DNA of 64,000 nucleotides from Novosphingobium sp. NDB2Meth1 (GTDB lineage Bacteria; Pseudomonadota; Alphaproteobacteria; Sphingomonadales; Sphingomonadaceae): contig NZ_FPEH01000011.1 of NCBI RefSeq assembly GCF_900117425.1, forward strand, positions 496,001 through 560,000. The letters run 5' to 3'. Position 1 is the stretch's first letter. Each line of letters begins with the position of its first letter. Position numbers and translations under genes: made by a program. This document shows, piece by piece, positions 38,116 to 47,260 of the stretch. The notes under the pieces were generated by a model. It was not told the origin of the DNA. It did not search any database and saw only the letters and a list, made by a program, of their open reading frames with translations.

Positions 38116-38969
38116 CACGCCGCCCGCCGCCCCGCCACGAACGTGGCTACGCGATGCTGGCCGTCGTCGCCGGGATCGGCGTGATGGCGGCGCTCGCGGC
38201 AGGGGCGGCGGCGGCGACTTCGGCGCGGCTCGATACGCTGGAGGCCGAGACCACCAGCGCCCGCCTCACCGCCGCGGCGGACGCGGGCATCCAGATCGCG
38301 CTCGCCAACCTGACCCGGCCCGGGATCGGCGCGCGGTGGGCGATCGACGGGCGGACCTACACCGCAAGCTTGGGCGGCGTGCCCATCGCCATCCGGATCG
38401 AGGACGAGGCGGGCAAGATCATGATCAACCGCATCGACGGCGAGAACGTCGGCTGGCTCGCCACCGCGCTCGGCCTGCCGCAGCGGCAGGTGGACGAGCT
38501 GCGCGACAGCTTCGACGACTGGATCGACCAGGACGACGAGCCGCGCCGCGACGGGGCCGAGTCCCGCTACTACCGCCGCCGGGGCTACGCCGCGCGCAAC
38601 GGCCCGCCGCTCAGCATCGAGGAACTGGGCGACATCCGCGGCTTCACCCCCGCGCTGGTCGAGCGGATCGGGCGCATCGCCACGGTGGAAGTGAACGGCG
38701 GCCCGTTCGACAAGCGATATGCCGACCCGCTGGCGATCCAGGTGATGAACGACGGCGACGGCAATGCGGTCGACGTGATCGAACGGCAGCGCGAGATCGC
38801 CGGACAGCGGCCCGCGCTCGCGATCAAGGACCCGGCGGACTGGGCCGGCCGCGTGGTGACCGTGATCGCCGTGGCGCGCGGACCCGGCGGCGCGCAGGCG
38901 CAGCGGCGGGTGGTGGTGCAGATCACAGGACGCGCACGCCAACCCTATGTGCTGCGCTGGGGGGCGTGA
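38112..38969 (+). CDS. gspK: Minor pseudopilin GspK
   Basis: Large minor pseudopilin capping the pseudopilus tip. The start is GTG 38112 (VTRRPPPRHERGYAMLAVVA) in an overlap with gspD. The leader is prepilin-like but has no Glu at +5, as usual for GspK. The 285-residue protein carries EDEAGKIMINRIDGENV and DSFDDWIDQDDEPRRDGAES, the characteristic acidic GspK motif. It is last in the operon, an unusual position because gspK usually follows gspJ. Confidence 0.93.
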   Translation: MTRRPPPRHERGYAMLAVVAGIGVMAALAAGAAAATSARLDTLEAETTSARLTAAADAGIQIALANLTRPGIGARWAIDGRTYTASLGGVPIAIRIEDEAGKIMINRIDGENVGWLATALGLPQRQVDELRDSFDDWIDQDDEPRRDGAESRYYRRRGYAARNGPPLSIEELGDIRGFTPALVERIGRIATVEVNGGPFDKRYADPLAIQVMNDGDGNAVDVIERQREIAGQRPALAIKDPADWAGRVVTVIAVARGPGGAQAQRRVVVQITGRARQPYVLRWGA

Positions 38970-40215
38970 AGGCGGGGTTGAAGTTGACGGGGTTGACGGG
39001 GTTCAGGGGGAACGGGCGGGACTTGGTTTCGATGGGAGGGGCGGCGCTGGTTACCCCTCCACCATCCGCTTCGCGGACGGTCCCCCTCCCCATTTGTGCT
39101 TCGCAAAAATGGGGAGGATTGGAAGGGTCTTTGGCCATTTGTGCTTCGCAAGAATGGAGAGGATCTGAAGGGTCTTCGGCCATTTGTGCTTCACGAAAAC
39201 GGGGAGGATCTGAAGGCAGCTCCCCCGCGAAGATGGCTTCCAGCGTGGCGAGGCGGGCGGTGTGGTCGGCGTCCCAGGCCTGCGCAGCGGCGGTTTCGGC
39301 GGTGAGCTGGGCCTTGGCGAGTGCGGCGTCGAGGAGGTCTTCGCTGTCGGTCTGGTCGAGATCGATGCCGGCGACGGCTTCGGGCGTGAGGTCGGCGACA
39401 TCGCCGGGGAAATCGTGGAGCACCTCCTCGCGCGCGGCGCGCAGGGCTTCGGCGCGGGTGGGGTGGGCCGGAGTCCACTGCGGGGGCATATCGAATTCGT
39501 CGATCGGCGGCTCGAACACCGGATCGCAGCCACGCGCCTCGGCCTCGGCCAGCTCGGCGAGGTAATCGTCGAAGCGCGCGGCGATGCCCGGCGCGGGGTC
39601 CTGCGCGGTCTCGGCGCGCTCGGCATGTCGGTCGAGCCGGGCGAGATGGGCGAGCAGCAGGCGCGGATCGTGGCGCACCCGGCTGCCGACCGCCTCGCCC
39701 CGGTAGAAGATCGTCTCGCGCACACCGTGGAGCGCACGCTCGGCCAGCATTTCCTCCGCCGCATCGCGCGCGAGCAGCAGCGCCGCCGCCCAGCCATGCG
39801 CAAAGGCGGCATCGCGCCGCTTGTGGACATAGGCCGACTGCGGCGAGACCCCGACCACCTCGCAAGCGCGGCGGACATTGCCGCTGGTGGCCAGGATATG
39901 CAGAAACCGCACCCGCCGCGCGAGAGTGAAGGGCTGGGACATGAATAGCCCCTCCCGCTTGCGGGAGGGGTTGGGGTGGGCGCGGTCAAACGCAGCGCCC
40001 GCATTCCGCCCACCCCCGACCCCTCCCGCAGGCGGGAAGGGAGAGGTGCCGTAAGCCTCGTCATCGTAGACATATTCGGTCAGCCCGTCCGCGCTCAGGA
40101 CCGGGCCGCGCCCCGCCCGGCGGTGCGCGAAGGGATCCTGATCATCGGGGAGGCCGATATCCCGCTCCATGGGGATCCACCCGCGGCCAAAGGTGCTGGT
40201 GCTGTGCTGGTTCAT
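38923..40215 (-). CDS. Putative helix-turn-helix (terminase small subunit-like) protein with repeat-encoded segments
   Basis: A 430-residue frame from ATG 40215 (MNQHSTSTFGRGWIPMERDI), which has a good AGGGAG site upstream. Residues 59-89 come from an inverted pair of REP elements. The next Met (39942, MSQPFTLARRVRFLHILATS) could start a separate gene of 339 residues, using GGGAGGGG of the repeat as ribosome-binding site. Residues about 98-130 form a helix-turn-helix (GNVRRACEVVGVSPQSAYVH). The C-terminal 90 residues are encoded by 45-bp tandem repeats and run 47 bp into gspK on the other strand. I recognise a sphingomonad hypothetical family; function unknown. Confidence 0.65.
   Translation of the reverse strand: MNQHSTSTFGRGWIPMERDIGLPDDQDPFAHRRAGRGPVLSADGLTEYVYDDEAYGTSPFPPAGGVGGGRNAGAAFDRAHPNPSRKREGLFMSQPFTLARRVRFLHILATSGNVRRACEVVGVSPQSAYVHKRRDAAFAHGWAAALLLARDAAEEMLAERALHGVRETIFYRGEAVGSRVRHDPRLLLAHLARLDRHAERAETAQDPAPGIAARFDDYLAELAEAEARGCDPVFEPPIDEFDMPPQWTPAHPTRAEALRAAREEVLHDFPGDVADLTPEAVAGIDLDQTDSEDLLDAALAKAQLTAETAAAQAWDADHTARLATLEAIFAGELPSDPPRFREAQMAEDPSDPLHSCEAQMAKDPSNPPHFCEAQMGRGTVREADGGGVTSAAPPIETKSRPFPLNPVNPVNFNPAFTPPSAAHRVGVRVL
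39091..39225. repeat. Three 45-bp tandem repeats, in frame in a coding sequence
   Basis: Units start at 39091, 39136 and 39181 (each beginning CATTTGTGCTTC) with exactly 45-bp spacing and a few substitutions. The period is a multiple of three, so on the minus strand they encode 15-residue repeats with the core EAQMAxDPSxP. The unit resembles half of the dispersed CCTCCCCATTTG...AATGGGGAGG element found elsewhere in the window, so the array probably grew from one such copy. Confidence 0.85.
39949..40041. repeat. Inverted pair of REP-like palindromes inside a gene
   Basis: Two copies of the CCCCTCCCGC-GCGGGAGGGG palindrome with GTTGGGGTGGG tails face each other at 39949-39982 and 40007-40041. 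Read on the minus strand they are open and encode PTPNPSRKREG-type peptide. The same element occurs at 49076-49199, 50016-50103 and 52643-52676. Confidence 0.88.
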
Positions 40216-40286
40216 GCCGTGCGACTCCCTGTGGAACATAGAGGGAACGCGGGTATGGCATGGGTCGGGGTTTGTAGGAAAATGGA

Positions 40287-40314
40287 TTGCAGTTCAATGC
40301 AAACGGCGTAAATT
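40287..40314 (+). promoter_or_regulatory. Possible sigma-70 promoter of the NACHT gene
   Basis: TTGCAG (40287-40292) and TAAATT (40309-40314) are separated by 16 bp and lie 26 bp before the ATG at 40341. AGGTG precedes that ATG by five bases. The boxes are only moderate matches, but they lie where the sequence turns sharply AT-rich. Confidence 0.4.
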
Positions 40315-40340
40315 CTGCTTGACCATCTAATAGGTGTAAT

Positions 40341-42186
40341 ATGACTTTTGGTGAGACAGTCGCAGTGACGGGCCTTAAGGCGGCGGCCGACGGTGCGAAG
40401 GGCCCAATTTCAAAGATGACCAAGGCGGCATATAACAAGTTAGTCGTGTCATTTATTGACTGCTTTCGTGACAATCTTGCCCATGCTGAAGGTCAGTGTC
40501 AAAAAATTAAGAATATCTTATATCGGAATGAACCAGTAGATCTATTAGACAAATATGTTAATGTAAAGTTTAAGACGAACGTCGGTGTAGAAACTGATGC
40601 AGCAGTGTCAAAGCGTCTGCACAATAATCAAAAGACATTAATTTCTGGATTTGCTGGTTACGGCAAGACCATGTTTGTCAAATGGGCGACACTCAATCAT
40701 ATTAAAACCATTCAGCATCATAGAAAATATCCAATATTTATCAAGTTAAGATATCTAAAAGGTGAATACTTTGAGAAGCCTCTCGAGCATGTTCTTTATG
40801 AATTTATGTCATCCACGCCAAATAAATCGACCTACGATCAATTTCTGCTGGGGTTACATCAAGGATGTTTTTGCATAATTTTAGATGCTGTAGACGAGGT
40901 CAATCCACAATACAGAAAAAAATGCATTGAAGGTATTCGAAAATTTGTCGTCGACTTTCCAGAATGCTCAATGTTAATATCCACACGTCCAGATGATGAG
41001 CTTGAAAGCATTAGCCAGTTATTGGTTTTTAAAACTATTCCGATGGACAAAGATCAGATAGTCCAGGTTATTAAAAAACTTGACTATGATCTTGGCGTTA
41101 AAGAAAAACTGATAGCTAAAATTGAAGATGGATTGTTTGAAGAGCGAGAGGATTTCCTTGGCAGCCCGCTTCTTGCAACAATCATGCTGCTTACGTTTGA
41201 CAACACAGCAGATATACCTGAAAAACCAAGTCATTTTTTACAAGGAGGCTTTTGAAGCCCTGTATTACAGGCACGATTCTCACAAAGGAGCTTTCAAAAG
41301 AGGCCTTCATGCCGGCTTACCTATTGATAAATTTGAGAGAGTTTTTAGCCATTTTTGTTTTACAACCCTTAGAGACTCGAAAATTGAATTCTCGTATGAA
41401 GAAATTTTGAAGTACTTTCGAATTTCCGTCGAATTTTGTGAGGAGAATATTGATCCAGAATTAGTACTCTTGGACGCTTTTGTATCAACATCAATTCTTC
41501 GCAAGGATGGAAACATCTATGATTTTGTGCATCGAAGCTTTCAGGAGTACTTTGCTGCCAGATTCAGTATCAATTTTAGAGGCCCAAACATTTTCGAGCT
41601 CATCGACAATATTGGAGGGTTATTGAGAGACAGAAACGTAAATGAGCTCATTTTCGAAATGAATCCTGATTTGATTGAAAATGTATGGATCGTCAGGAAA
41701 TGCACCCAATGGCTTGAATCCGTCGGAAGATCACGCCCAGATACAAAGCGTGGCTTGAGCATCTATTTTAAGAATACATTTGGATCATTGGGCTATGGGC
41801 CGGACGGTAAAATTCGAAACTATGGGATGCTCCCCCGCTCGAAGGGAGCTTCTTGGATGGGTACGATCGACAATTTTTATGAGAATCGCCCACTTGCTCG
41901 GCGTGTATTTCAGGCAAAGCTAGCCACATTTGACCAACTACAGTCATCTCTACCAGAAAAAGTAAGATTAGGCAGCTTTGATGCCTTCAGAGCGGAATGC
42001 GAATTAGCCGCCTCTCAAGATTTCGATGCTCGCGACCGATGCCCTGATGTATACCCAAAAGACGCCGATTGGCTAATTTACTCTGGTTTGCCGCAGGTTT
42101 TCCTTGATATCAAAAACGATGTTACTTCTATAAAAGCTACTATCGAAGCTCGTGTTGAAAAACTTAGACGAATAACAGCTCGATAG
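40341..42186 (+). pseudogene. NACHT-domain NTPase, interrupted by a frameshift; candidate anti-phage gene
   Basis: The first frame (40341-41255, 304 residues) has an N-terminal helical region, Walker A GFAGYGKT (103-110), NACHT-type Walker B IILDAVDEV (179-187), and STRPD (214-218). It ends at a TGA soon after a run of six T (41234-41239). The second frame resumes with YKEAFEALYYRHD, exactly the continuation expected after PEKPSHF. With five T the gene would encode one 614-residue protein with a C-terminal domain containing DFVHRSFQEYFAARF. The gene is markedly AT-rich, unlike its neighbours, a sign of transfer. Bacterial NACHT proteins often defend against phage. It is a pseudogene, a slippage-expressed gene, or a sequencing error. 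Confidence 0.82.
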
Positions 42187-42276
42187 CCATTTATATTTGG
42201 GAATTACAGAAATTATAATTCTCGATAGGACTTTATTAAATCTCCAAACTCCGCAGGCCACATCATTCGCGCCGGT

Positions 42277-42310
42277 CTGGATTGTTTTGCTTCGCTCCGC
42301 TCGCAATGAC
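42277..42310. repeat. Dispersed GTCATTGCGAGCGxAGCGAAGCAA repeat copy
   Basis: The minus-strand reading begins GTCATTGCGAGCGGAGCGAA and ends CAATCCAG, a well-known short dispersed repeat in alphaproteobacteria. It lies at the right edge of the AT-rich NACHT island, where GC content recovers. Confidence 0.7.
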
Positions 42311-42358
42311 AAGACAGTGGGCGTGTGTGGGGATGCAAGGGCTGTGGCCCTTGCCCGT

Positions 42359-42427
42359 CCTTCGACAAGCTCAGGATGAGCGAGCGGGCCACCTCCCCCT
42401 TTGTCCCTGCGGCAGGAATGGAGAGGG
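42359..42427. repeat. Dispersed composite repeat, degenerate copy
   Basis: CCTTCGACAAGCTCAGGATG (42359-42378) is followed by GGGCCACCTCCCCCTTTGTC and a degenerate AATGGAGAGG end. This is a worn copy of the composite element seen better at 42985-43080, 44071-44146 and 47261-47357. It lies between the NACHT gene and a small hypothetical gene. Nothing else is seen in 42187-42454. Confidence 0.75.
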
Positions 42428-42454
42428 ACGTGGGGGTGTGCTGGCGCCTTGGGG

Positions 42455-42925
42455 TTATTCGGTGCCGTAGCCGGGATCGCCGTATTGTTTGGTGGGGGGG
42501 GATGAATAGGAGCGGTCGGCGCTGTCGGCGCTGTCGTCGTCGTTCGGTGCTTCGCCCCAGCCGGAGCCGGGGCCGGTGAGCGGGCGGGAGCTGCGGGCTG
42601 GTTCGCTGGTGAAGGTGCCCCAGCCAGAGGCGGATTCGGCGGAGGCGGCGGCGACCTGATCGATGCATTCGCGGCTGAGCTTCATGTGCACATCGCGGGT
42701 GTAGTCTGCGCCGAAGTGGGTCCACTTGTACCAGCGGGCCTTGCCGATCAGGCAGTTGCAGAGCGGGATGCTCTCGCTGCGGGAGAGGCCGGCGGCTTCG
42801 ACCTTGCCGAAGCACATGGCGCGGAATTCGGTGAGCTTGCTGGGCGGGCTGGCGCGCCAGGCGGAGTAGCCGGCGTTGAGGCTGCCCATGGCGATGGCAG
42901 GAACGAGCAGGTACCACAGGCGCAT
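42455..42925 (-). CDS. Small exported or membrane-anchored hypothetical protein
   Basis: A 156-residue product starting MRLWYLLVPAIAMGSLNAGY at 42925, with a good AGGGGG ribosome-binding site. The N-terminus is a signal peptide or anchor. The middle has a pair of Cys in IPLCNCLIGKARWYKW and one each in RAMCFGKV and SRECIDQ, possible disulfides in the periplasm. The C-terminal third is low-complexity, rich in Ser, Asp, Pro and Gly. No family is recognised. It stands alone between repeat clusters. Confidence 0.7.
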   Translation of the reverse strand: MRLWYLLVPAIAMGSLNAGYSAWRASPPSKLTEFRAMCFGKVEAAGLSRSESIPLCNCLIGKARWYKWTHFGADYTRDVHMKLSRECIDQVAAASAESASGWGTFTSEPARSSRPLTGPGSGWGEAPNDDDSADSADRSYSSPPTKQYGDPGYGTE

Positions 42926-42984
42926 GAAGATCCCCCTTTGCCGCGCGCGGGGGGAGGATAGGCGGATTTGCTTAAGCGGGGGTT

Positions 42985-43080
42985 ACCCCTCCGACCCGCC
43001 TTCCTTCGACAAGCTCAGGATGAGCGAGCGGGCCACCTCCCCATTTGCCCCTTCGACAGGCTCAGGGGAAAATGGGGAGG
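42985..43080. repeat. Dispersed composite palindromic repeat
   Basis: The copy starts ACCCCTCCGACCCGCC, contains CCTTCGACAAGCTCAGGATG, then GGGCCACCTCCCCATTTG and a second internal CTTCGACAGGCTCAGG, and ends AAAATGGGGAGG. CCTCCCCATTT and AAATGGGGAGG are inverted arms. It lies between the small hypothetical gene and mipA, just past both 3' and 5' ends. Confidence 0.88.
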
Positions 43081-43088
43081 AATGGCGG

Positions 43089-43949
43089 TCACTTCCAGGT
43101 GAAGCGGTAGCCGTAGGAGAGGCCGAGGGTGAACTGATCGCGGCGGCCGCGCTCGCGGATGAGGGTGCTGTCGGCGGCGGCATCGCCGAGGCGGTCGTAC
43201 CCGGCGAGGAGAGTGACGGCGCCGTGCTGGCCGCGCTTGCCCAGCGGGCGGGTGAACGTGCCGCCGACGCCGGCGGAGACGAGGCCGCCGTCGGTGCGGT
43301 AGGCGGGGAGGCCGGCGCGGGCGGCTTGCTCGGGGCTCACACCGAAGTAGACCTGGGTGTAGCGCGCGCTGGCGAAGGTGCTGCGCAGGGCGAGCGAATA
43401 GCGAAATGGCCCGGCGCGGTCGGCGAAGCGGATCGAGGGTTCGGCGACGACGCCCTCGTGCCCGCCGGTGCCGCGGCGGACTTCGGCGCGCAGGGCTAGG
43501 CGGCGGGTCGGGCTATACTGCGCGAAGCCGCCGAATTCGACCGCGAGGGGGATGTTGCCGAAGCCGCGCAGCGCGTCGCTGCCGCCGGTGATGAGGAAGG
43601 GCGAGCCGCCGGTGCTCTCGCGCCGGCCGAAGCGGAGGCGGGCGATGGGGCCGATCTTCCAGCCGTCGCGGTTGATGGCGTTCCAGCCGAAGCCTTCCTG
43701 CACCGAGGCGAAGGCGACATCCTTGTAGGTGACGCGGATGTCCGGGAAGACCGAGAGCGCATAATCGCGCGAGCCCTGCCAGGCGGGAGCAAGGATGGGG
43801 GCGACGCCGACGGTGAGGCTCCACGTGGGGGTGGGCGGCGGGCCCATGGGGCGCTGGGGCGGGAGGCTTGCGGGGGCGGTCTGGGCGAAGGCCGGGGCGG
43901 CGAGGAGGGTTAGCGCGGCGGCGAGGGCTGCGCGGAGGGCGGTGTTCAT
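43089..43949 (-). CDS. MipA/OmpV-family outer membrane protein
   Basis: Predicted outer-membrane beta-barrel of 286 residues. The start at 43949 (MNTALRAALAAALTLLAAPA) gives a signal peptide cleaved near AFAQ. The mature chain opens WSLTVGVAPILAPAWQGSRD and has FPDIRVTYKDVAFAS, alternating strands, and a C-terminal barrel strand ending in YGYRFTWK, fitting the MipA/OmpV family. MipA in E. coli scaffolds murein enzymes; many homologues are just porin-like. It is flanked on both sides by dispersed repeats. Confidence 0.83.
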   Translation of the reverse strand: MNTALRAALAAALTLLAAPAFAQTAPASLPPQRPMGPPPTPTWSLTVGVAPILAPAWQGSRDYALSVFPDIRVTYKDVAFASVQEGFGWNAINRDGWKIGPIARLRFGRRESTGGSPFLITGGSDALRGFGNIPLAVEFGGFAQYSPTRRLALRAEVRRGTGGHEGVVAEPSIRFADRAGPFRYSLALRSTFASARYTQVYFGVSPEQAARAGLPAYRTDGGLVSAGVGGTFTRPLGKRGQHGAVTLLAGYDRLGDAAADSTLIRERGRRDQFTLGLSYGYRFTWK

Positions 43950-44070
43950 GGGGCCGGATCCTGACGGTTGCGTCTTGCGGAGCGGGGTTGCGACTGCAGG
44001 GCGCTTAGCAGGAGGGTGGCGGGGGTGCGTTGCTGCGGGGTGACGTATTGTTGCTTGGGGGGCAGGAAGA

Positions 44071-44146
44071 ACCCCTCCGTCAGCCCTGCGGGCTGCCACC
44101 TCCCCATTTGTCCCCTTCGACAAGCTCAGGGGAAAAATGGGGAGGG
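44071..44146. repeat. Dispersed composite palindromic repeat
   Basis: Starts ACCCCTCCGTCAGCCCTGCG, continues GGGCTGCCACCTCCCCATTT, contains CCTTCGACAAGCTCAGG and ends AAAAATGGGGAGGGA. It is the same element as at 42985-43080, with a different hairpin in the left half. It lies 8 bp past the uvrA stop and may act as its 3' mRNA structure. Confidence 0.88.
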
Positions 44147-44153
44147 ATGACGA

Positions 44154-47150
44154 TCAGCGGGTGAGGAGCGGCTTCAGGTAGTGGCCGGTGAAGCTGCGGG
44201 GGTTCTTGGCGACCTGTTCGGGGGTGCCTTCCGCCACGAGTTCGCCGCCGCGCACCCCGCCTTCGGGGCCGAGATCGAGCAGCCAGTCGGCCGTCTTGAT
44301 CACGTCGAGGTTGTGTTCGATGACGACGACGCTGTTGCCCTGATCGACGAGGCGGTGGAGCACTTCGAGGAGCTTGCGCACGTCTTCGAAGTGGAGGCCG
44401 GTGGTGGGCTCGTCGAGGATGTAGAGCGTCTGCCCGGTGCTGCGGCGGGCGAGCTCCTTGGCGAGCTTGACGCGCTGCGCCTCACCCCCGGAGAGGGTGG
44501 TGGCCTGCTGGCCGACCTTGACGTAGCCGAGGCCGACTTCGTTCAGCATGTGCATGCGGTCGCGGATCGGGGGGACGGCCTTGAAGAACTCCTCGGCGTC
44601 CTCGATCGTCATGTCGAGCACATCGGCGATGGAGTGGCCCTTGAACTTCACCTCGAGCGTTTCGCGGTTGTAGCGGCGGCCTTCGCATTCCTCGCAGGTG
44701 ACGTAGACATCGGGCAGGAAGTGCATCTCGATCTTGATGAGGCCGTCGCCCTGGCACTTCTCGCAGCGGCCGCCCTTGACGTTGAAGCTGAAGCGGCCGG
44801 GCTTGTAGCCGCGGGCGGCGCTTTCGGGGAGGCCGGCGAACCAATCGCGGATGAGGGTGAAGGCGCCGGTGTAGGTGGCGGGGTTGGAGCGCGGGGTGCG
44901 GCCGATGGGGGACTGGTCGATCTCGATCACCTTGTCGCAGTGTTCGAGACCGGTGACCTTGTCATGCGCGCCGGCGATCACGCGGGCGCCATTCAAGGTG
45001 CGCGCGGCGACGGCGTGGAGCGTGTCGATGGTGAAGGAGCTTTTGCCCGAGCCGGAGACGCCGGTGATGCAGGTGAAGGTGCCCAGCGGGATGGAGGCGG
45101 TGACATCGCGCAGGTTGTTGGCGCGGGCACCTTCGACGGTGATCTTGAGGCCATTGCCCTTGCGGCGCTTGGCCGGCACTTCGATGCGGCGCGCGCCGGT
45201 GAGGTATTGGCCGGTGAGGCTGTTCGCGTTGCCGAGGATCTCCGCAAGGTTGCCCTGGGCCACGATCTCGCCGCCGTGGACGCCGGCGCCGGGGCCGAGA
45301 TCGACGATATGGTCGGCGGTGCGGATCGCGTCTTCATCGTGCTCGACGACGATGACGGTGTTGCCGAGATCGCGGAGGCGCTTGAGCGTTTCGAGGAGGC
45401 GGTCGTTGTCGCGCTGGTGGAGGCCGATGGAGGGCTCGTCGAGCACGTAGAGCACGCCGGAGAGGCCGGAGCCGATCTGGCTGGCGAGGCGGATGCGCTG
45501 GGACTCGCCGCCCGAAAGCGTACCTGAAGTCCGGTCGAGGTTCAGATAATCGAGGCCGACGTTGTTCAGGAATCCAAGGCGCTCGTTGATTTCCTTGAGG
45601 ATGGCGCGGGCGATCTGGCTCTGCTGCGGGGTGAGCTGCGCGTCCAGATTGGCAAACCATTCAACCGCGGCGGCAACCGAGAGGCGGGTGACGCTGGAAA
45701 TGTCTGCCATCGCGACCTTGACGCTCAGCGCCTCGGGCTTGAGGCGGGCGCCCTGGCAGGTTTCGCAGGGCTGCGCGGTCTGGAACTTGCCGAGCTCTTC
45801 GCGCATCCACGCGCTTTCGGTTTGCAGCATGCGGCGGTTCAAGTTGCCGATGACGCCTTCGAAGGCTTTCTGGACGGTGTAGGACTTCTTGCCATCAATG
45901 AAGGTGAGCGGGACGGCCTTGCCGGCGGTGCCATAGAGGATGACGACCTTGACCTCACCCGGGAGCTTTTCCCACGGCGTTTCAAGGCTGAAGCCGAAAT
46001 GGCCGGCGAGGCTGGCGAGCACCTGCATGTAATAGGGCGACGGCGGGTTGGACTTGGCCCAGGGCACGACCGCGCCCTGCTTGAGGCTGAGCGCCTCGTT
46101 GGGGACGACGAGTTGCGGATCGAACAGCAGCTTCTCGCCGAGACCGTCGCAGGCCGGACAGGCGCCTTGGGGGGCGTTGAACGAGAAGAGGCGCGGTTCG
46201 ATGCTCTCGATGGTGAAGCCGCTGACGGGGCAGGCGAACTTTTCGCTGAAGACGATGCGGTTGGCGGGGAGGCCGGTCTTCTTCATGCCCTTGGCGCTGC
46301 GTGAGCGTCCTTCGACAGGCTCAGGACGAGCGGATGTGGGGTTATCCCGTTCATCCGGAGCAGCACCCTCGCCCGCTCGTCCTGAGCCTGTGGAAGGACC
46401 ACTCACGGCCTCCACGGTGGTGTCGGCCAGATCGAGGTAGACGGTGCCGTCCGCCAGCTTGAGGGCCTGTTCGAAGCTGTCTGCCAGGCGGGTGCGGAAG
46501 CCTTCGTCGCTCTGCTTGACTGCGATGCGGTCGACCACGACTTCGATGTCGTGCTTGAGCTTCTTGTCGAGCGCGGGGGCGTCCTCGATGGCCATGAGAT
46601 CGCCGTTGATGCGCACGCGGGTGTAGCCGGCGCGCTGCCATTCGGCGAGTTCCTTGCGGTATTCGCCCTTGCGGCCGCGCACGACCGGGGCGAGCAGATA
46701 GGCGCGCGTGCCCTCCGGCAGGGCAAGCACGCGGTCGACCATCTGGGTGACCGTCTGCGCCGCGATGGGCAGGCCCGTGGCGGGCGAATAGGGAATGCCG
46801 ACGCGCGCCCAGAGCAGGCGCATGTAGTCGTAGATCTCGGTGACGGTGGCGACCGTGGAGCGCGGGTTGCGGCTGGTGGTCTTCTGCTCGATCGAGATCG
46901 CGGGAGAGAGCCCGTCGATATGTTCGACATCGGGCTTCTGCATCATCTCGAGAAACTGGCGCGCATAGGCCGAGAGGCTCTCGACATAGCGGCGCTGGCC
47001 TTCGGCATAGATCGTATCGAACGCGAGGCTCGACTTGCCCGAGCCCGAGAGGCCGGTGATGACGATCAGGCTGTCACGCGGAAGATCGACATCGATCCCC
47101 TTGAGATTGTGCTCACGCGCGCCGCGAATGGAGATGGTGCTGAGGGACAT
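44154..47150 (-). CDS. uvrA: Excinuclease ABC subunit UvrA with an in-frame repeat insertion
   Basis: Damage-recognition ATPase of nucleotide excision repair. The start at 47150 ([20 protein letters not shown]) gives 998 residues. It has Walker [10 protein letters not shown] (33-41) and GVSGSGKSS, two [16 protein letters not shown] signatures, and a C-terminal zinc finger with CEKC and CEEC. The first finger reads CPVS...CPAC, with Ser replacing one Cys. Residues 251-282 ([12 protein letters not shown] to RPEPVEGRS) are encoded by an inverted pair of dispersed repeats, just before the FACPVSGF region. Without them the size is the normal ~966. Confidence 0.97.
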   Translation of the reverse strand: MSLSTISIRGAREHNLKGIDVDLPRDSLIVITGLSGSGKSSLAFDTIYAEGQRRYVESLSAYARQFLEMMQKPDVEHIDGLSPAISIEQKTTSRNPRSTVATVTEIYDYMRLLWARVGIPYSPATGLPIAAQTVTQMVDRVLALPEGTRAYLLAPVVRGRKGEYRKELAEWQRAGYTRVRINGDLMAIEDAPALDKKLKHDIEVVVDRIAVKQSDEGFRTRLADSFEQALKLADGTVYLDLADTTVEAVSGPSTGSGRAGEGAAPDERDNPTSARPEPVEGRSRSAKGMKKTGLPANRIVFSEKFACPVSGFTIESIEPRLFSFNAPQGACPACDGLGEKLLFDPQLVVPNEALSLKQGAVVPWAKSNPPSPYYMQVLASLAGHFGFSLETPWEKLPGEVKVVILYGTAGKAVPLTFIDGKKSYTVQKAFEGVIGNLNRRMLQTESAWMREELGKFQTAQPCETCQGARLKPEALSVKVAMADISSVTRLSVAAAVEWFANLDAQLTPQQSQIARAILKEINERLGFLNNVGLDYLNLDRTSGTLSGGESQRIRLASQIGSGLSGVLYVLDEPSIGLHQRDNDRLLETLKRLRDLGNTVIVVEHDEDAIRTADHIVDLGPGAGVHGGEIVAQGNLAEILGNANSLTGQYLTGARRIEVPAKRRKGNGLKITVEGARANNLRDVTASIPLGTFTCITGVSGSGKSSFTIDTLHAVAARTLNGARVIAGAHDKVTGLEHCDKVIEIDQSPIGRTPRSNPATYTGAFTLIRDWFAGLPESAARGYKPGRFSFNVKGGRCEKCQGDGLIKIEMHFLPDVYVTCEECEGRRYNRETLEVKFKGHSIADVLDMTIEDAEEFFKAVPPIRDRMHMLNEVGLGYVKVGQQATTLSGGEAQRVKLAKELARRSTGQTLYILDEPTTGLHFEDVRKLLEVLHRLVDQGNSVVVIEHNLDVIKTADWLLDLGPEGGVRGGELVAEGTPEQVAKNPRSFTGHYLKPLLTR
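46306..46400. repeat. Inverted pair of CTTCGACAGGCTCAGG repeats inside uvrA
   Basis: CGTCCTTCGACAGGCTCAGG (46306-46325, followed by ACGAGCGG) faces its near-perfect inverse, ending CCTGTGGAAGGACC at 46400, across a 39-bp spacer. The whole 95-bp unit is open in the uvrA frame and adds about 32 residues. The same core occurs in lpd (61368-61394), the SleB hydrolase gene (52699-52723) and intergenic copies. Confidence 0.9.
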
Positions 47151-47260
47151 GGGGGCGGTTTGTTCCAGATTTGTTCGATTCCGGCAAGAGGCGCGCGGAG
47201 GTTTTGCGACACGTGGGTGGCGGGGCGGAGAAGCGCAAGGTGGCGGGAGGGGAAGAAAGA

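Noticed and set aside
39091-39225. Regularly spaced short repeats that could suggest a CRISPR array
   Set aside because: The three 45-bp units are contiguous with no unique spacers, vary in sequence, keep a coding phase, and have no cas genes nearby.
41122-42186. The second NACHT frame as an independent gene starting at 41122
   Set aside because: Its first ~39 codons overlap the first frame off-phase and have no family likeness. Real similarity to NACHT proteins begins exactly at the T-run.
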